Made by a program: the position numbers and the translations under genes
Notes under the pieces: model-generated
Seen by the model: the letters and a program-made list of their open reading frames with translations, nothing else
The model's database searches: none
What the model was told of the DNA's origin: nothing
Assembly (NCBI GenBank): GCA_046349635.1
Contig: JAXMBX010000013.1
Coordinates: 33,991 to 97,990, forward strand
Length of the DNA stretch: 64,000 bases
DNA from: JAXMBX01 sp046349635
GTDB taxonomy: Bacteria; Planctomycetota; Planctomycetia; Planctomycetales; Planctomycetaceae
Direction: 5' to 3'
In this document: positions 1 to 9,324 of the stretch, piece by piece
How the letters are laid out: each line of letters starts with the position of its first letter
Numbering within the stretch: the first letter of the stretch is position 1

Positions 1-518
1 GTTGAAGGGAGAGATACTTTCACAACTCCTGACATCGGAACCCGCGCAACCGGTCTCCGAACAATCCGAGCAACTCGAACAGCAAGGCATGGAATGGCTG
101 AAGAGGGGGACATATCCCTGTCTTGAAGGCCCGAATCCGGGGTGCCCTGGCGGGGAGGATTGCGTCAGAGGGAGCAGCGGTGCAGGCGTTTGATCTTCTG
201 TGGTCGGGGGCCGCGGAACTGAATCCGGACAAGGACGGGAAGAAGTTTGTCTGGATGACGAGTGAGACGGCTCGCTGAAATCCCGAAGTGATGTCTGGCT
301 GACGCGGGAACTGCACGAGACGTGGCGGACGGCTCCTGAGAAGGAACGGGGCGCGCTGACGAACCGGATCGAACAGGTTTTGAAAGACACCCTGGGGGCA
401 TCTTCATCCATACAACAGCAGACGCTGCGGTTGCTGGAGTTTCATCCGGCGAGCCTCCCGCTGCGGTGGAAACTGGCGGAAGAATACGCGGCCCGCAAAG
501 GAGTGGTCCTCCGCGGAG
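1..518 (+). pseudogene. Frame-broken upstream part of the PQQ-propeller-like gene, cut by the window edge
   Basis: This stretch continues the downstream propeller gene but is split over three reading frames. One frame runs to about base 105. A second carries a segment ending VWMTSETAR near base 277. A third starts near RSDVWLTREL (about base 285) and runs to about base 505, before the frame of the main reading frame takes over. Each handover joins without losing more than a few codons, so one continuous protein is implied and the breaks look like single-base indels. The start lies left of the window. What can be read is charged and helical, with no recognisable catalytic motif. Confidence 0.55.
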
Positions 519-2255
519 ATGCTGCTGCGCGAAGTGTTCCCCGTGATGCCGAAACGTGAGGAAGAGATCTGCGAACGGCTGGTGACATTGCGGATTCAGG
601 CCGGTCGCCCGGAAGACGCGGTGCGGGCGTTGACGGAAATCCGGGAGCGGATTCCCGCGGCAAAGACATTAGGGGGAGAGTCGATAGCGGACTGGCAGGC
701 ACGCCTCACTCGAGAAGGAAAAATCCCGGCTAAGGAGTTTGCTGCCCGTCGGCGTTCCGTCTCGGACCTGAAAGTACTCAAGGAAGGTGGCCCGGGAGAA
801 GCGAATCCGGATCAGGAGATTCCGATTCCCGCGGAAGCGGCCCCGGCGTGGCGGCGGTGGCAGTTGCAGATTTCTCCCTCGGAACAACGGTTGATCGTCC
901 GTGATTCCCGAACGAACCAACTGGAGTGGTCTCTGCCGCTGCGGAGCCGGACGGAAGGGAACGAGGAATTTACCGCGCACCTCGAAGGGGACCGGCTGTA
1001 TGTGTTGTTTCGGGGAGTCTTGCACGCGTTGGCTCCGTTTGAGCGTCGCGTGCTGTGGATGCGCAACCTGGAGGGTGTCTCCTCCATTCAGGAAGAGTAT
1101 GTGAGATCGGAGAATTCCGGGGCGCGGATGCTGGTGCCGTTTTCGAAGAGCGTGCTGTCGCGACGATCCGTGGACGAAGTGTGGCGAGAGCCTTTGCAAT
1201 CCCTCGGGGCGGGAGTGTTGGCGTTTCGACATCGCCGCAGCCTGGAACTTCTCGATGCCCAGACGGGAGAAACCCTGTGGACGCTGGAAGGGCTGAATCC
1301 GGACATCGAATTCCGGGGAGATGGAGGCTATCTGTATCTGTTCTCCATGATTTCCCAGACGCCTCAGGTGCGGTCTGTGAGAGACGGCCACGTGGTTGAA
1401 GTTCCGCGGTTGCACGAGGAGTTGAAGAAGACGCTGCAATTCACGGGGCATCATCTGATTCGCCAGGACCATGCCGCCGGTGAAGGGGGAGAGAAAATCT
1501 GGGCGTTATCGAGTTACGACCCGGTCTCGCGGGAGGTGATATGGGAGCGGAAGTACGGGAATGAGGAACCGCTGGTGGCGTGTCTGTCGGAGGGGGCGAT
1601 CTTGGTGAAGGGGGAAGGGGACGAGATGGAACTCGTGGACCTGCATTCGGGAGGAGCGAAGCCCCTGGGGAAAATGGAGCTGCCCTCCAACAGTCGTCGC
1701 AATCCGAGCCTGACCGCGTTCCGGGATTGGGAGCAGATTTACGTGGCGATCAATCGTGGTGGAGCACGGACGATTTTTCAGGATGGGCTGCCGGTCACGG
1801 AAGTGAACGGAATGGTGCTCGCGTTTTCCGCGACAGATGGGGGCCTGAAATGGAAAAAGGAACTGCGGGGGGGGAGAAACGGCTGGGACCGGGAAGGGGG
1901 AGGTTACGGGGCGATCCTGGAGCGGCTGAATGATTCGGAAGTGCTGCTCTTCTCGCGGAGAGAATTCGAGCGGAAAAACCGGCAGGATGACTTCGGGATG
2001 TGGACGCAGCGTTTGGTGGCGGTGGACAAGGAGACCGGACGGGAAGTGCTGCGGACGGCGATTGTGCCCGCGTCCGGATTCCGCAGCATGACGGTCCATC
2101 CGGCGGAAGGGATTGTGGAATTGCGCGGCTACGATCAACGGGTTCGCCTGGTTCCGAAGCCCGCCAAGTCGGAAACTCCCGCGACGGAGCCGGCGCAGAA
2201 ACCTCCCGCGAAGAAACCCGCCGACGCCGCACCGGCGAAATCTTCATCTCCGTGA
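519..2255 (+). CDS. PQQ-like beta-propeller repeat protein (frame opens inside the gene)
   Basis: Long open frame of 578 codons. The protein shows spaced blades ending in hydrophobic-Trp motifs such as RDSRTNQLEWSLPL, GETLWTLEGL, REVIWERKYG and GGLKWKKELR. These resemble the blade ends of PQQ-type or quinoprotein-like WD propellers. The C-terminal 35 residues are Pro/Ala/Lys rich and look like a disordered tail. The ATG at 519 is probably not the true start, because upstream sequence in other frames continues the same protein (KEWSSAEMLLREV reads across the join). Planctomycetes carry many such propeller proteins, often secreted and of unknown substrate. No enzymatic residues can be assigned. 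It lies 137 bases before the molybdenum hydroxylase operon and is probably a separate unit. Confidence 0.65.
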   Translation: MLLREVFPVMPKREEEICERLVTLRIQAGRPEDAVRALTEIRERIPAAKTLGGESIADWQARLTREGKIPAKEFAARRRSVSDLKVLKEGGPGEANPDQEIPIPAEAAPAWRRWQLQISPSEQRLIVRDSRTNQLEWSLPLRSRTEGNEEFTAHLEGDRLYVLFRGVLHALAPFERRVLWMRNLEGVSSIQEEYVRSENSGARMLVPFSKSVLSRRSVDEVWREPLQSLGAGVLAFRHRRSLELLDAQTGETLWTLEGLNPDIEFRGDGGYLYLFSMISQTPQVRSVRDGHVVEVPRLHEELKKTLQFTGHHLIRQDHAAGEGGEKIWALSSYDPVSREVIWERKYGNEEPLVACLSEGAILVKGEGDEMELVDLHSGGAKPLGKMELPSNSRRNPSLTAFRDWEQIYVAINRGGARTIFQDGLPVTEVNGMVLAFSATDGGLKWKKELRGGRNGWDREGGGYGAILERLNDSEVLLFSRREFERKNRQDDFGMWTQRLVAVDKETGREVLRTAIVPASGFRSMTVHPAEGIVELRGYDQRVRLVPKPAKSETPATEPAQKPPAKKPADAAPAKSSSP

Positions 2256-2392
2256 AAGGAACCGGGGCCAAGAAATCCGGACGGGAGACTGTCTGTTTCG
2301 CGGTCGAATTGAGTATGATGCCGTTCGTCCTGTGAGCGATCATTTTCACCCCTTCTTCGACCGTACGCCCAGCCTTCCAGGTGACAACGATT

Positions 2393-3283
2393 ATGCGCGA
2401 TTTTGACTATCAATCTCCCGGCACGCTGACGGAAGCGATCAAGGTTCTGGGGGAGGCGAATGGATCGGCCAAGCCTCTCGCCGGGGGGACCGACCTGATC
2501 GATCAGGTGCGTGTGGGGCGATTGTCCCCGGATCTGATTATCGATCTCAAGAAGATTCCGGAATTGAACATTCTGGAACTCTCGCCGCAGGGGTTGCGAC
2601 TCGGAGCGGCGGTTCCCTGCTACAAGATTTACCAGAACGCGAAGGTGTGCGAGCAGTATTCCGCGCTGGGAGACAGTGCCTCGCTGATCGGCGGGATTCA
2701 GATTCAAAGCCGGGCAAGCATTGGCGGGAACCTGTGCAATTCCGGTCCGGCGGCGGATTCGATTCCCTCGTTGATTGCACTCGGGGCGGTCGCGGTGATT
2801 CAAGGGGCGAAGGGGAGCCGCGAGGTGCCGGTGGAGAAATTCTGCACCGGTCCGGGGAAGAATGTCCTGCAGCCGGGAGAGTTCCTGGTGGAACTGAAGT
2901 TTCCGGCGCGACCGGCGCACAGCGGATCGCGGTATCAGCGGTTTATTCCCCGGAATGAAATGGACATTGCCGTGGTGGGGGTGGGGGCGTCAGTGGTGCT
3001 AGAGGGAGACAAGATCGCCTCGGCCCGGATCGGGCTGGGGGCGGTGGCGGCAACACCTCTCTTCGCGGAGGAGGCGAGTGCGGTCCTGAAGGGCTTGCCC
3101 GCCAATGTGGATTCGTATCGCAAGGCGGCGGCTGCGGCGCGAGCGATCATTTCGCCGATTGATGACATGCGGGGGACGAAAGAGTTCCGGTTGCATGTGA
3201 CCGGCGTGCTGGTGGAACGTGTGCTGGCGGATGCGGTCAGCCGGGCGCAGGGGAAACCTCTCGCGGTCGGATGTCACGGGTGA
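2393..3283 (+). CDS. Molybdenum hydroxylase FAD-binding medium subunit (CoxM/XdhB-like)
   Basis: 296-residue FAD subunit of a xanthine-dehydrogenase-family enzyme, which passes electrons from the 2Fe-2S clusters to FAD. The N terminus MRDFDYQSP is typical of the family. The two FAD-binding signatures are visible: AGGTDLID at residues 30-37 and SIGGNLCNSGPAADSIP at 109-125. A CO dehydrogenase flavoprotein C-terminal domain follows. I prefer the ATG at 2393 over the GTG at 2381, because the protein then begins as its relatives do. It is the first gene of a four-gene plus-strand run (medium, small, large, MoaD-like). The substrate cannot be read from this subunit; xanthine, aldehydes, aromatic acyl-CoA and CO all occur in the family. 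Confidence 0.9.
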   Translation: MRDFDYQSPGTLTEAIKVLGEANGSAKPLAGGTDLIDQVRVGRLSPDLIIDLKKIPELNILELSPQGLRLGAAVPCYKIYQNAKVCEQYSALGDSASLIGGIQIQSRASIGGNLCNSGPAADSIPSLIALGAVAVIQGAKGSREVPVEKFCTGPGKNVLQPGEFLVELKFPARPAHSGSRYQRFIPRNEMDIAVVGVGASVVLEGDKIASARIGLGAVAATPLFAEEASAVLKGLPANVDSYRKAAAAARAIISPIDDMRGTKEFRLHVTGVLVERVLADAVSRAQGKPLAVGCHG

Positions 3284-3347
3284 TAATTCGAGACAGAATT
3301 GTTTGAGATCAAACTCAATTTCTTGAGTGACGAATAAAAGGTGAAAC

Positions 3348-3833
3348 ATGGCAAAACGTCGCGTCGTGACGGCGAACATCAACGGCAAGGAGACGGAGTT
3401 CCTGTGCGAACCGCGTCAGACTTTGCTGGAAGTGCTGCGGGATAACCTGGGAATGACCGGCACCAAGGAAGGATGTTCCAACGGGAACTGCGGGGCTTGT
3501 ACCGTGCTGATGAACGGTCGCACGGTGGTGAGTTGCCTGGTTCTGGCGATGGAGGCGGAAGGGGCGACGATCGAAACCATCGAAGGGGTGGCGTGCAGCG
3601 ACGGTCTGGATCCGATCCAGCAGGCGTTCCTGGAGAATGCCGCGTTGCAGTGCGGGATCTGCACCCCCGGGTTCATCATGTCCTCGAAGGCGATTCTGGA
3701 CGAGAATCCGAACCCGGACGAGCATTACATTCGTTTTCACCTGGCCGGCAACCTGTGCCGGTGCACGGGATATGACAAGATCGTGCGGGCTGTCCAAGAT
3801 GCGGCGAAAGCACGACAGGAGGTCAAGGCCTGA
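3348..3833 (+). CDS. Molybdenum hydroxylase 2Fe-2S small subunit (CoxS/XdhC-like)
   Basis: 161-residue iron-sulfur subunit with both clusters intact. The plant-ferredoxin-type cluster uses Cys 43, 48, 51 and 63 (GCSNGNCGAC, then VSC). The second, helical-domain cluster uses Cys 102, 105, 137 and 139 (QCGICTPG and CRCTGY). It carries electrons from the molybdopterin site of the large subunit to the FAD subunit. The gene starts 64 bases after the medium-subunit stop, and its TGA overlaps the ATG of the large subunit by one base (TGATG), which suggests translational coupling. Length and motifs are standard for the family. Confidence 0.93.
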   Translation: MAKRRVVTANINGKETEFLCEPRQTLLEVLRDNLGMTGTKEGCSNGNCGACTVLMNGRTVVSCLVLAMEAEGATIETIEGVACSDGLDPIQQAFLENAALQCGICTPGFIMSSKAILDENPNPDEHYIRFHLAGNLCRCTGYDKIVRAVQDAAKARQEVKA

Positions 3834-6100
3834 TGTCTATTTCAGAACGTCCGAATAAGTACAAGGTGATCGGCACGCGGCCGATCCGTCACGACGGGAC
3901 CGACAAGGTGACGGGGCGGGCGCGATACGGCGCTGACATCCAACTGACGGGGATGCTGTACGGCGCGATGCTGCGCAGTCCGCATGCGCACGCGAAGATC
4001 AAGTCGATCGACACTTCCAAGGCGGAAGCGCTGCCGGGCGTGCGGGCGGTGGTTACCCACAAGGATATTCCCGAAGCGGGGGACAAGATCGCCGAGCTGG
4101 GGGAAGGGGCGGTGGTCCTGAGGCACCTGAGCTACAACGTCCTGGCGGGGCCGAAAGTGTTGTACCGGGGGCATGCGATTGCGGCCGTGGCGGCGGACAA
4201 CATTCATATTGCGGAAGAAGCAGTCAAGCTGATCAAGGTGGAGTATGAAGTGCTGCCGCCGGTGATCGACGTCCAGGAAGCAATGAAGGACGGATCTCCG
4301 CTGCTGCACGATGATATTCGGACCGAATCGCTCGGCGAGCAGACGAACAAGCTGAGCAACGTCGCGAAGCACTTCCGGTTCGAAAAAGGAAACATCGAGC
4401 AGGGATTCAAAGACGCGAAGGTGGTCGTGGAACGGGAGTTCACGACGGCGACGGTGCACCAGGGCTATATCGAGCCGCACAACGCGACCGCGCTGTGGAA
4501 CGCGGACGGCAACGTCACGGTCTGGTGCAGCACGCAAGGATCGTTCACGGTGCGCCAACAGGTGGCGGAACTGCTGCAGATTCCGGTGGGGAAGGTGAAA
4601 GTCATTCCGACGGAAATCGGCGGCGGATTCGGGGGGAAGATCGCCGTCTACCTGGAACCGGTGGCCGCGGTGCTGTCGAAGAAGTCCGGTCATGCGGTGA
4701 AGCTGGTGATGGGACGGGCGGACGTGTTCGAAGGGACCGGTCCAACCCCCGGCTGCTACATGAAAGTGAAGATGGGGGTCGATGCGGCCGGTAAGATCAC
4801 CGCCGCGGAGGCCTCTATTGCGTTTGAAGCGGGGGCGTATCCCGGTTCTCCGGTCGGTGCGGCGGCGATGTGCGTTTTCGCCTGTTATGACGTCCCGAAC
4901 GGGCGGGTGGATGCCTATGACGTCGTCGTGAACAAGCCCCGCTCGAGTGCGTATCGGGCTCCCGGCGCCACGCAAGCGGCGATCGCGACCGAGACGATCA
5001 TCGACGAAATCTGCGAGCAACTGAAGATCGATCCGCTGGAGTTCCGGCTGAAGAATGCGGCCAAGGAAGGGACGCGGCGGATCGACGGGCCGACGTTCCC
5101 GCGAGTGGGGATGGTCGAATCGGTGGAAGCGATTCAGAACAGTGAGCACTGGAAGACGCCGCTGAAGGGGAAGAACCAGGGGCGGGGGGTGGCCTCCGGT
5201 TTCTGGTTCAACATTGGTCTGAAGTCTGCCGTGACTGCGACGGTCAACGCGGACGGAAGCGTCGGGCTGATGGAAGGGTCCACGGATATCGGCGGAAGCC
5301 GGACCAGCATCGCGATGCAGTTCGCGGAGACGATCGGGATTCCCGTGGAGCAGGTGATCCCGACAGTGGGTGACACGGATGCGGTGGGTTATACGGACGT
5401 GACCGGCGGAAGCCGGGTGACGTTCGCGACCGGCTGGGCCGCCTATGAAGCGGGGCTCGATCTGCAGCGGCAATGCTGTGCAAGAGCTGCGGCATTCTGG
5501 GAAGTAGAACCGTCGCAGGTGAAGTATGTCGACGGAGGGGTGCAGGGACCCGGCGGTAAAAAGCTGGCGTTCAAGGAACTGGTGGAAAAGATCTCCAAGC
5601 ATGGGGAGCCTTTGATCGGGCGGGGGTCTTCCGATCCGCAGCAACCGGGGGGAGCATTCGCGACCCATTGCGTGGACGTGGAAGTCGATCCGGACACCGG
5701 CAAGGTCCAGGTGCTGCGGTACACGGCGTCGCAGGATGTCGGAACCGCCATTCACCCGAGCTACGTCGAAGGGCAGGTGCAGGGGGGAGTGGTGCAGGGG
5801 ATCGGCTGGGGACTGAACGAAGAGTATTTCTACGACGCGACCGGAACGATGCGGAACTCGACGTACCTCGATTACCGGATTCCTACCTGCCTGGATCTGC
5901 CGATGATCAACACGATCCTGGTGGAAGTCCCGAACCCCGGGCATCCGTATGGAGTGCGGGGTGTGGGTGACGTGCCGATTGTGCCTCCGCCCGCGGCGCT
6001 CGCGAACGCGATTTATAATGCGGTCGGGGTGCGGATGCGGCATTTGCCGATGTCTCCGCCACGGGTGTTGCACGAGATTCTCAAGAAGAGCAAGTCGTAA
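3833..6100 (+). CDS. Molybdenum hydroxylase molybdopterin-binding large subunit (CoxL/XdhA-like)
   Basis: 755-residue catalytic subunit. An aldehyde oxidase a/b hammerhead domain occupies about residues 15-150 (TGRARYGADI). The molybdopterin domains follow, with GGGFGGK at 263-269 and AYRAPG at 373-378. The AYRAPG loop is unlike the AYxCSFR loop of true CO dehydrogenase, so CO oxidation is unlikely. Near the C terminus the conserved GVGE motif, whose Glu is the catalytic base in xanthine dehydrogenase, aldehyde oxidoreductase and CO dehydrogenase, reads GVGD (Asp 713, codon GAC at 5969-5971). This is unusual and either shifts chemistry or is a base error. The gene is coupled to the small subunit and followed four bases later by a MoaD-like gene. 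Confidence 0.9.
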   Translation: MSISERPNKYKVIGTRPIRHDGTDKVTGRARYGADIQLTGMLYGAMLRSPHAHAKIKSIDTSKAEALPGVRAVVTHKDIPEAGDKIAELGEGAVVLRHLSYNVLAGPKVLYRGHAIAAVAADNIHIAEEAVKLIKVEYEVLPPVIDVQEAMKDGSPLLHDDIRTESLGEQTNKLSNVAKHFRFEKGNIEQGFKDAKVVVEREFTTATVHQGYIEPHNATALWNADGNVTVWCSTQGSFTVRQQVAELLQIPVGKVKVIPTEIGGGFGGKIAVYLEPVAAVLSKKSGHAVKLVMGRADVFEGTGPTPGCYMKVKMGVDAAGKITAAEASIAFEAGAYPGSPVGAAAMCVFACYDVPNGRVDAYDVVVNKPRSSAYRAPGATQAAIATETIIDEICEQLKIDPLEFRLKNAAKEGTRRIDGPTFPRVGMVESVEAIQNSEHWKTPLKGKNQGRGVASGFWFNIGLKSAVTATVNADGSVGLMEGSTDIGGSRTSIAMQFAETIGIPVEQVIPTVGDTDAVGYTDVTGGSRVTFATGWAAYEAGLDLQRQCCARAAAFWEVEPSQVKYVDGGVQGPGGKKLAFKELVEKISKHGEPLIGRGSSDPQQPGGAFATHCVDVEVDPDTGKVQVLRYTASQDVGTAIHPSYVEGQVQGGVVQGIGWGLNEEYFYDATGTMRNSTYLDYRIPTCLDLPMINTILVEVPNPGHPYGVRGVGDVPIVPPPAALANAIYNAVGVRMRHLPMSPPRVLHEILKKSKS

Positions 6101-6104
6101 CGAC

Positions 6105-6368
6105 ATGGCGAAGGTTTATATTCCACCCTTGATCCGCCCCCTGACCGGGGGAGAGGAGATGGTGGAATTGCCGGGGGCGTCCGTGCGGCAGATTGTCGCG
6201 GAACTGGAACGACGGTTTCCGGGGACGCGGGAGCGATTGTGCGTGGAGGATGAGTTGCGCCCGGGCTTGGCGGTCGCGGTCGACGGGAATATTTCCTCGC
6301 GGGGCCTGATGGAGAAGGTTGGCGAGTCCAGCGAGGTGCATTTTCTGCCGGCGCTGGGGGGCGGTTGA
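6105..6368 (+). CDS. MoaD/ThiS family sulfur-carrier-like protein
   Basis: 87-residue ubiquitin-fold protein starting at the ATG five bases after the large-subunit stop. It keeps a free C-terminal Gly-Gly (PALGGG-end), the tail that is adenylated and thiocarboxylated in MoaD and ThiS. In MoaD it donates sulfur to form the dithiolene of molybdopterin. Its place as last gene of a molybdenum-hydroxylase operon makes a cofactor role likely, although no MoaE partner is present in the window. An alternative is a ThiS-like carrier for another pathway. Codon use and spacing agree with the rest of the operon. Confidence 0.8.
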   Translation: MAKVYIPPLIRPLTGGEEMVELPGASVRQIVAELERRFPGTRERLCVEDELRPGLAVAVDGNISSRGLMEKVGESSEVHFLPALGGG

Positions 6369-6376
6369 GCGTCTGC

Positions 6377-8332
6377 TCATTTCGTGGAGACGGCGCGGGG
6401 GAGGACGAGGGCCTGGAGTTGGGGGACGTCGAATTCCTTCAGCAGGCCGAAGGTGAATTGCTCCGGGGCTTTTTCGAACTTGAGATCTTCCGTCAGAACC
6501 TCCTTGAGGCTGGCGCGGGGTTTATGAAGTTCCAGGCTGGAGATCGCATGGGCATCGACGGCGGCGGCCATCAGGCCGATCAGTGAAGTGCGCGGGCCGA
6601 AGGTGGAGACCTGCACGGGGGCGTCCTTAAAGGCGGTCCGAGACCAGCGGGCGACGGCGACGAGTTGCGAGGCTTGCAGGCCGAGGGGGCGTTCTCCCAG
6701 AGTGGAGAGGACGAGGGCGTGCAGATAGGAGCGTTCTTTCGCGAGGTTTTCGCCGAAGTACCAGGGATCGACGGCGAGAACCCGCTTCTTCTGCTTGAGG
6801 AGGGCTTCGACTTCGTGGGCGAGTTTTGCGCGGCCTTCGTCGCCGATCAGGATGACCGTTTCCGCCGGTTCCCCTTGGGAGAATTCCGTGGCGGGGATGC
6901 TCCAGTCCTGGGCACAACGGAGTTTCCAGTGGATGATCCGGATCTCGCCGTTCATTTCGACGGCGACGGTTTCCGCGTTGACGGGGAATTCACGGTAGTG
7001 GATGACGTCGCGGAGAGTTTTGCGGCGCTCTTCGCTCCAGGTGGCACGCGCGGCAGCGTCGGTGGGAATGGCCGGGTTCGCCGGGAGGGGCTTGGCGGCA
7101 TCGAGGGCGAGCGAATGGAATGAGGCGTTGTTTTCGGGGATCGGGACGTTCAGTTCCTCCTTGGTTTTCACCTCATTCTCGGAGGGAATCTCGACGGGGG
7201 AATACTTGCCGTCGCCGGGGAACCAGTGCCGTCCGATGACGGTGTAGAGGGACTCCCGGTTCTCGCGCTGGAAGTTGTGGTCGCCGGGGATGTCGTTGAC
7301 ATGGATATTGAAGTTCGGGAGGGCGTTGAAGAGTCGATAGACGGGGAAAGCGGTTTCGAGGAGTGGCGGAAGAGCCGTCGCGGATTTGAAGCAGCAACCA
7401 TCGTTGGAGTTATAAGTGAGGAGAGCGTGACGAGGGGCGAGAAGGGCGGTGAGGTGGGTGTAGTCGGCATACACGCTGAAATCGACAGGGGCCTGCTCGG
7501 AGTCCCCCAGGTCGGCGAAAGTGTCGAGTCTTGTGGCGAGGCTGCTGTAACCGGCGACGGGATTGGTCAGGGTGACGCGGGTGTCGAGTGAGGAGATGAA
7601 GATGGTCTGCCAGCCTCCGCCGGAAAGGCCAGCGACACCGACGCGGGTGGGGTCGGCATTTTCCAGAGAGAGCAAAAGGTCGAGGCCGCGCTTCATGTTG
7701 AGATAGAAGACGGAGACACCACTCACGCCGCAGAGGTCGAGTTGATTCAGGCGTCCGTGGGCGAAGCCTTCGGATCGCAGTTGTCCCATGCCGAACCATT
7801 CGACGTTCAGGGCGATGATGCCGCGCTTGGCCTGATTGATACAGCGCATCTGCTTGTATTGGGCCTGCTTGCCGTCCCCGTCATGGCCGTTGACATTCAG
7901 GAAGACAGGGACTTTGCCGGAAAGATTGTCCGGCAGGTAGAGGAGTGCGGGGATCCAGAGGCCGGGGAGGGCTTCGTAGCGGAGCTTGCGGATCTTATAG
8001 CCGGGGCCGCCGGGAATGGTGTCGAGCATCTCGACTTTGACGGGGCCTTGTTTCCACGTGTCCGGAACGCCGCGGTAGATCACGTTGTCGAGGATTTCCT
8101 GGCGTTTCTTCGCGGCGTAGTCCTGAAAGGCTTCCTTCGTCTTGAATTCCGGGAAGGGAGGGACACGGGGGCGGGCGAAGTTCAGGGTTTCGGTTTGCGT
8201 GGTGTTGGGGGGGAGGATGGGATGGGTGAGGGCGGTTTCGATGGCCTTTTCGGCGGCGGGCAGGGATGTGAGGCAGGAGAGGGCGATCAGGCAGGCGGCA
8301 AGCCGCAGACAATTCTCAAGACCGTGACGCAT
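6377..8332 (-). CDS. Secreted alpha/beta hydrolase, acetyl-xylan-esterase-like
   Basis: 651-residue protein. From the ATG at 8332 it begins with a signal peptide (MRHGLENCLRLAACLIAL, cleavage probably after LPAA). A longer frame upstream lacks a signal, so this start is preferred. The first alpha/beta-hydrolase domain has the nucleophile motif GLSGGG, an acid candidate in LTYNSNDGCC, and a late His in PGDHNFQREN, giving a plausible Ser-Asp-His triad. A second domain of about 230 residues has a degenerate hydrolase fold with no clear nucleophile. Secreted two-domain esterases of this kind are abundant in planctomycetes and often act on acetylated polysaccharides; the substrate here is inferred only. 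It converges on the MoaD-like gene with eight bases between the two stops. Confidence 0.8.
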   Translation of the reverse strand: MRHGLENCLRLAACLIALSCLTSLPAAEKAIETALTHPILPPNTTQTETLNFARPRVPPFPEFKTKEAFQDYAAKKRQEILDNVIYRGVPDTWKQGPVKVEMLDTIPGGPGYKIRKLRYEALPGLWIPALLYLPDNLSGKVPVFLNVNGHDGDGKQAQYKQMRCINQAKRGIIALNVEWFGMGQLRSEGFAHGRLNQLDLCGVSGVSVFYLNMKRGLDLLLSLENADPTRVGVAGLSGGGWQTIFISSLDTRVTLTNPVAGYSSLATRLDTFADLGDSEQAPVDFSVYADYTHLTALLAPRHALLTYNSNDGCCFKSATALPPLLETAFPVYRLFNALPNFNIHVNDIPGDHNFQRENRESLYTVIGRHWFPGDGKYSPVEIPSENEVKTKEELNVPIPENNASFHSLALDAAKPLPANPAIPTDAAARATWSEERRKTLRDVIHYREFPVNAETVAVEMNGEIRIIHWKLRCAQDWSIPATEFSQGEPAETVILIGDEGRAKLAHEVEALLKQKKRVLAVDPWYFGENLAKERSYLHALVLSTLGERPLGLQASQLVAVARWSRTAFKDAPVQVSTFGPRTSLIGLMAAAVDAHAISSLELHKPRASLKEVLTEDLKFEKAPEQFTFGLLKEFDVPQLQALVLPRAVSTK

Positions 8333-8355
8333 TTCTAAAGTCCCCCGGTGTGGTC

Positions 8356-8371
8356 GTTCTCTGGTGAGAAC
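8356..8371. promoter_or_regulatory. Inverted repeat just upstream of the esterase start
   Basis: The sequence GTTCTC-TGGT-GAGAAC (seven paired bases if the flanking C and G are counted) lies about 25 bases before the esterase ATG, in its 5' leader or promoter. It could be a small operator or a leader hairpin. The same GAGAAC/GTTCTC arms recur with a different spacer at 24435-24454, before the SDR gene. This is a weak candidate resting on sequence alone. Confidence 0.3.
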
Positions 8372-8439
8372 GGAGATTATAGGGGAACGAAAAGCGGCCC
8401 GCGAGAAAAAAGAGGGAGCGAGCGGGGAGAGGGCGGGGG

Positions 8440-8838
8440 TTAGACGCCGGCTTCGGCCAGGATGTGGCAAGGCAGAATTTCGTGAACCTTGCTAATGAAG
8501 GCGTCCAGACAGAAGGGCTTGCGAAGGAAGAGTTCCACGCCACGGGCTTCCACAAAGTGGCGGAGGCCTTCTTGTTCCAGTCCACTCATCATGATGATGG
8601 GGACGTGGGAGCGGGGATTCTTACGAAGATGTTCGAGGATGGTGAGTCCGCTCCAGCGGGGCATGACGAGGTCCATGACGATCAGATCGGGGCGTTCGAG
8701 CTCAGCCCGCATGAGGCCTTCCTTGCCGTCGCAGGCGAGCAGGACTTCATACCCTTCTAGGAGCAAGGCGGCCTGCAGGGCCTCCAGAATATGGGGGTCG
8801 TCATCCACCAGCAGAATGCGATTTCCGAGGGCTGTCAT
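8440..8838 (-). CDS. Stand-alone response regulator (receiver domain only)
   Basis: 132-residue CheY-like receiver. The acidic pocket is LVDDDPH near the N terminus, the phospho-acceptor Asp is in IVMDLVMP, the switch Ser is in IIMMSG, and the conserved Lys is in LRKPF. There is no output domain, so it must act by protein contact or phosphorelay. The start at 8838 is chosen because GGAAGGGA sits about five bases before it; a frame reaching 8940 lacks such a site. No histidine kinase gene is nearby. It lies downstream of nothing on its strand and probably has its own promoter in the gap before purA. Confidence 0.88.
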   Translation of the reverse strand: MTALGNRILLVDDDPHILEALQAALLLEGYEVLLACDGKEGLMRAELERPDLIVMDLVMPRWSGLTILEHLRKNPRSHVPIIMMSGLEQEGLRHFVEARGVELFLRKPFCLDAFISKVHEILPCHILAEAGV

Positions 8839-9324
8839 GCGTTCCCTTCCAGTTCCCTTGAGGCTGGGCAGCTCTTTTGGGCCAGAAAAAGGGGGGCTTT
8901 CGGCAGAAAATCGGTCGTTCATCATCGCCGCCAGTGTCATTCTACGAGGCGTTTCGGCAACAGGCGTTGCGTTTCTGCAGCAGAACCGTGGGAAATCCCA
9001 GAGTCGGGATCATGTTATGCCGGTCGTAGCGATCTCTAAGAGAAGGGGGTGACGAAACATTCGTTCGCATGAGGAAGGAATTTCCTAATTGCTGGCGGAT
9101 CAATATTTTGCGCATCGTGCTAGAGCGGGTGGGATGGGAAGAGAGGGATTGCGGAAGGGTGAAAAAGTTCCCGCGAATGAAGTCCCGATGGTTCTCATTA
9201 TTCCCCGGTTTCGAGTAAACTGGGGCGTTTGCCGCGCGGGTTCGACTCTGTGTTGTTTGACCGGTGTCGTTAAGCCTGTTGTGCGGTCTCTGTTTCGATT
9301 TGTCCGTAGATCAGGATTTCAGCC
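8839..9324. other. Intergenic gap between divergent response regulator and purA
   Basis: 486 bases with no convincing gene. It must hold the promoters for the response regulator (leftward) and purA (rightward). A weak sigma-70-like pair, TTCTCA and TAAACT 18 bases apart, is visible near 9194-9223. No terminator hairpin or repeat was seen. Confidence 0.4.

Noticed and set aside
3842..6106. 754-codon minus-strand frame opposite the molybdenum hydroxylase large subunit
   Set aside because: Antisense shadow of a high-GC gene; composition is His/Arg rich with no motifs.
9234..9260. GGTTCGA motif in the purA upstream gap, possible tRNA T-loop
   Set aside because: No flanking T-stem complementarity, anticodon arm or acceptor stem.
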